The notes under the pieces are model-generated. The model saw only the letters and a list, made by a program, of their open reading frames with translations, did no database searches and was not told the DNA's origin. A DNA stretch of 5,015 nucleotides from an uncultured bacterium (GTDB lineage Bacteria > Patescibacteriota > Microgenomatia > UBA1400 > PJMF01). Shown here in pieces: positions 4,931-5,015 of the stretch (position 1 is its first letter; each line of letters opens with the position of its first letter). The stretch covers positions 1 to 5,015 of the forward strand of contig CAITDX010000063.1 in the NCBI GenBank assembly GCA_903891335.1, in the 5' to 3' direction. A program made the translations under genes and the position numbers.

Positions 4931-5015
4931 ATGATCGATAGCAGGAAGGATGGCGATGTTTTTCCTCAACAGCTCTTCTATGGGCTTTATGAATCGTATG
5001 CTGATTCCGTGGAAT
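4931..5015 (+). CDS. Start of a truncated gene at the right edge, function unknown
   Basis: From the ATG at 4931 the frame is open to the window end, giving 28 residues: MIDSRKDGDVFPQQ followed by LFYGLYESYADSVE. An in-frame TAA at 4922-4924 means the protein cannot begin earlier. No good Shine-Dalgarno sequence or -10 box precedes it. The FxxLYxxYAxxV spacing recalls the opening of region 2 in ECF-type sigma-70 factors, but 28 residues are far too few to claim that. A competing minus-strand frame (4898-5014) is also open, so the gene itself is only moderately supported. Confidence 0.45.
   Translation, partial: MIDSRKDGDVFPQQLFYGLYESYADSVE

Noticed and set aside
4898..5014. Minus-strand open frame ending at TGA 4898-4900, reading SIRFIKPIEELLRKN and similar.
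   Set aside because: It looks moderately protein-like, but the overlapping plus-strand frame from ATG 4931 has a defined start bounded by a stop. Both cannot easily be real, and the minus frame matches no family I know.

Overview
The window looks like chromosomal DNA from a bacterium with a streamlined genome. The best guess is a member of the Candidate Phyla Radiation (Patescibacteria), perhaps Microgenomates. The reasons are a minimal SecE (60 aa), a GalU-like enzyme with a divergent nucleotide-binding loop, and a large two-membrane-segment surface protein carrying repeated CNxxC...GLxCYxGxCR modules, a protein style I associate with these lineages. The placement is inference from protein style. 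The genes read cleanly with the standard code, with TAA or TAG stops at all six complete genes.

Layout. Positions 1-286 hold no intact gene. The minus strand there has a protein-like open frame running off the left edge that lacks a start in its own frame, and the plus strand holds the promoter of the next operon. Positions 287-836 (+) are a BrnT/BrnA-type toxin-antitoxin pair with a 26-base overlap. Convergent to it, on the minus strand, lie nusG (869-1474) and secE (1526-1708). Upstream of these, also on the minus strand, is a gene for a 667-aa surface protein (1758-3761). Divergent from that gene is a GalU-like nucleotidyltransferase (3931-4821, +). Positions 4822-4930 are intergenic with a weak terminator candidate and a perfect dyad. 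A truncated plus-strand gene appears to begin at 4931.

How the parts fit. SecE is a Sec translocase subunit and NusG a transcription elongation factor, so this is a housekeeping pair. The usual rpmG before it and rplK/rplA after it are missing, and the toxin-antitoxin module sits where ribosomal protein genes are often found. The surface protein would need the Sec machinery for membrane insertion, with its central part outside the cell. The GalU-like enzyme would supply a nucleotide sugar for glycan or envelope building.

The most coherent unusual signal is in initiation. The first genes of three transcripts (brnT, secE and the surface protein) each have a sigma-70-like promoter whose -10 box ends only 6-9 bases before the start codon, implying leaderless or nearly leaderless mRNAs. 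The downstream genes brnA and nusG, and the single gene galU, have Shine-Dalgarno sequences instead. I saw no tRNA, rRNA, CRISPR array or insertion sequence, and no clearly novel defence or mobile system beyond the toxin-antitoxin pair.
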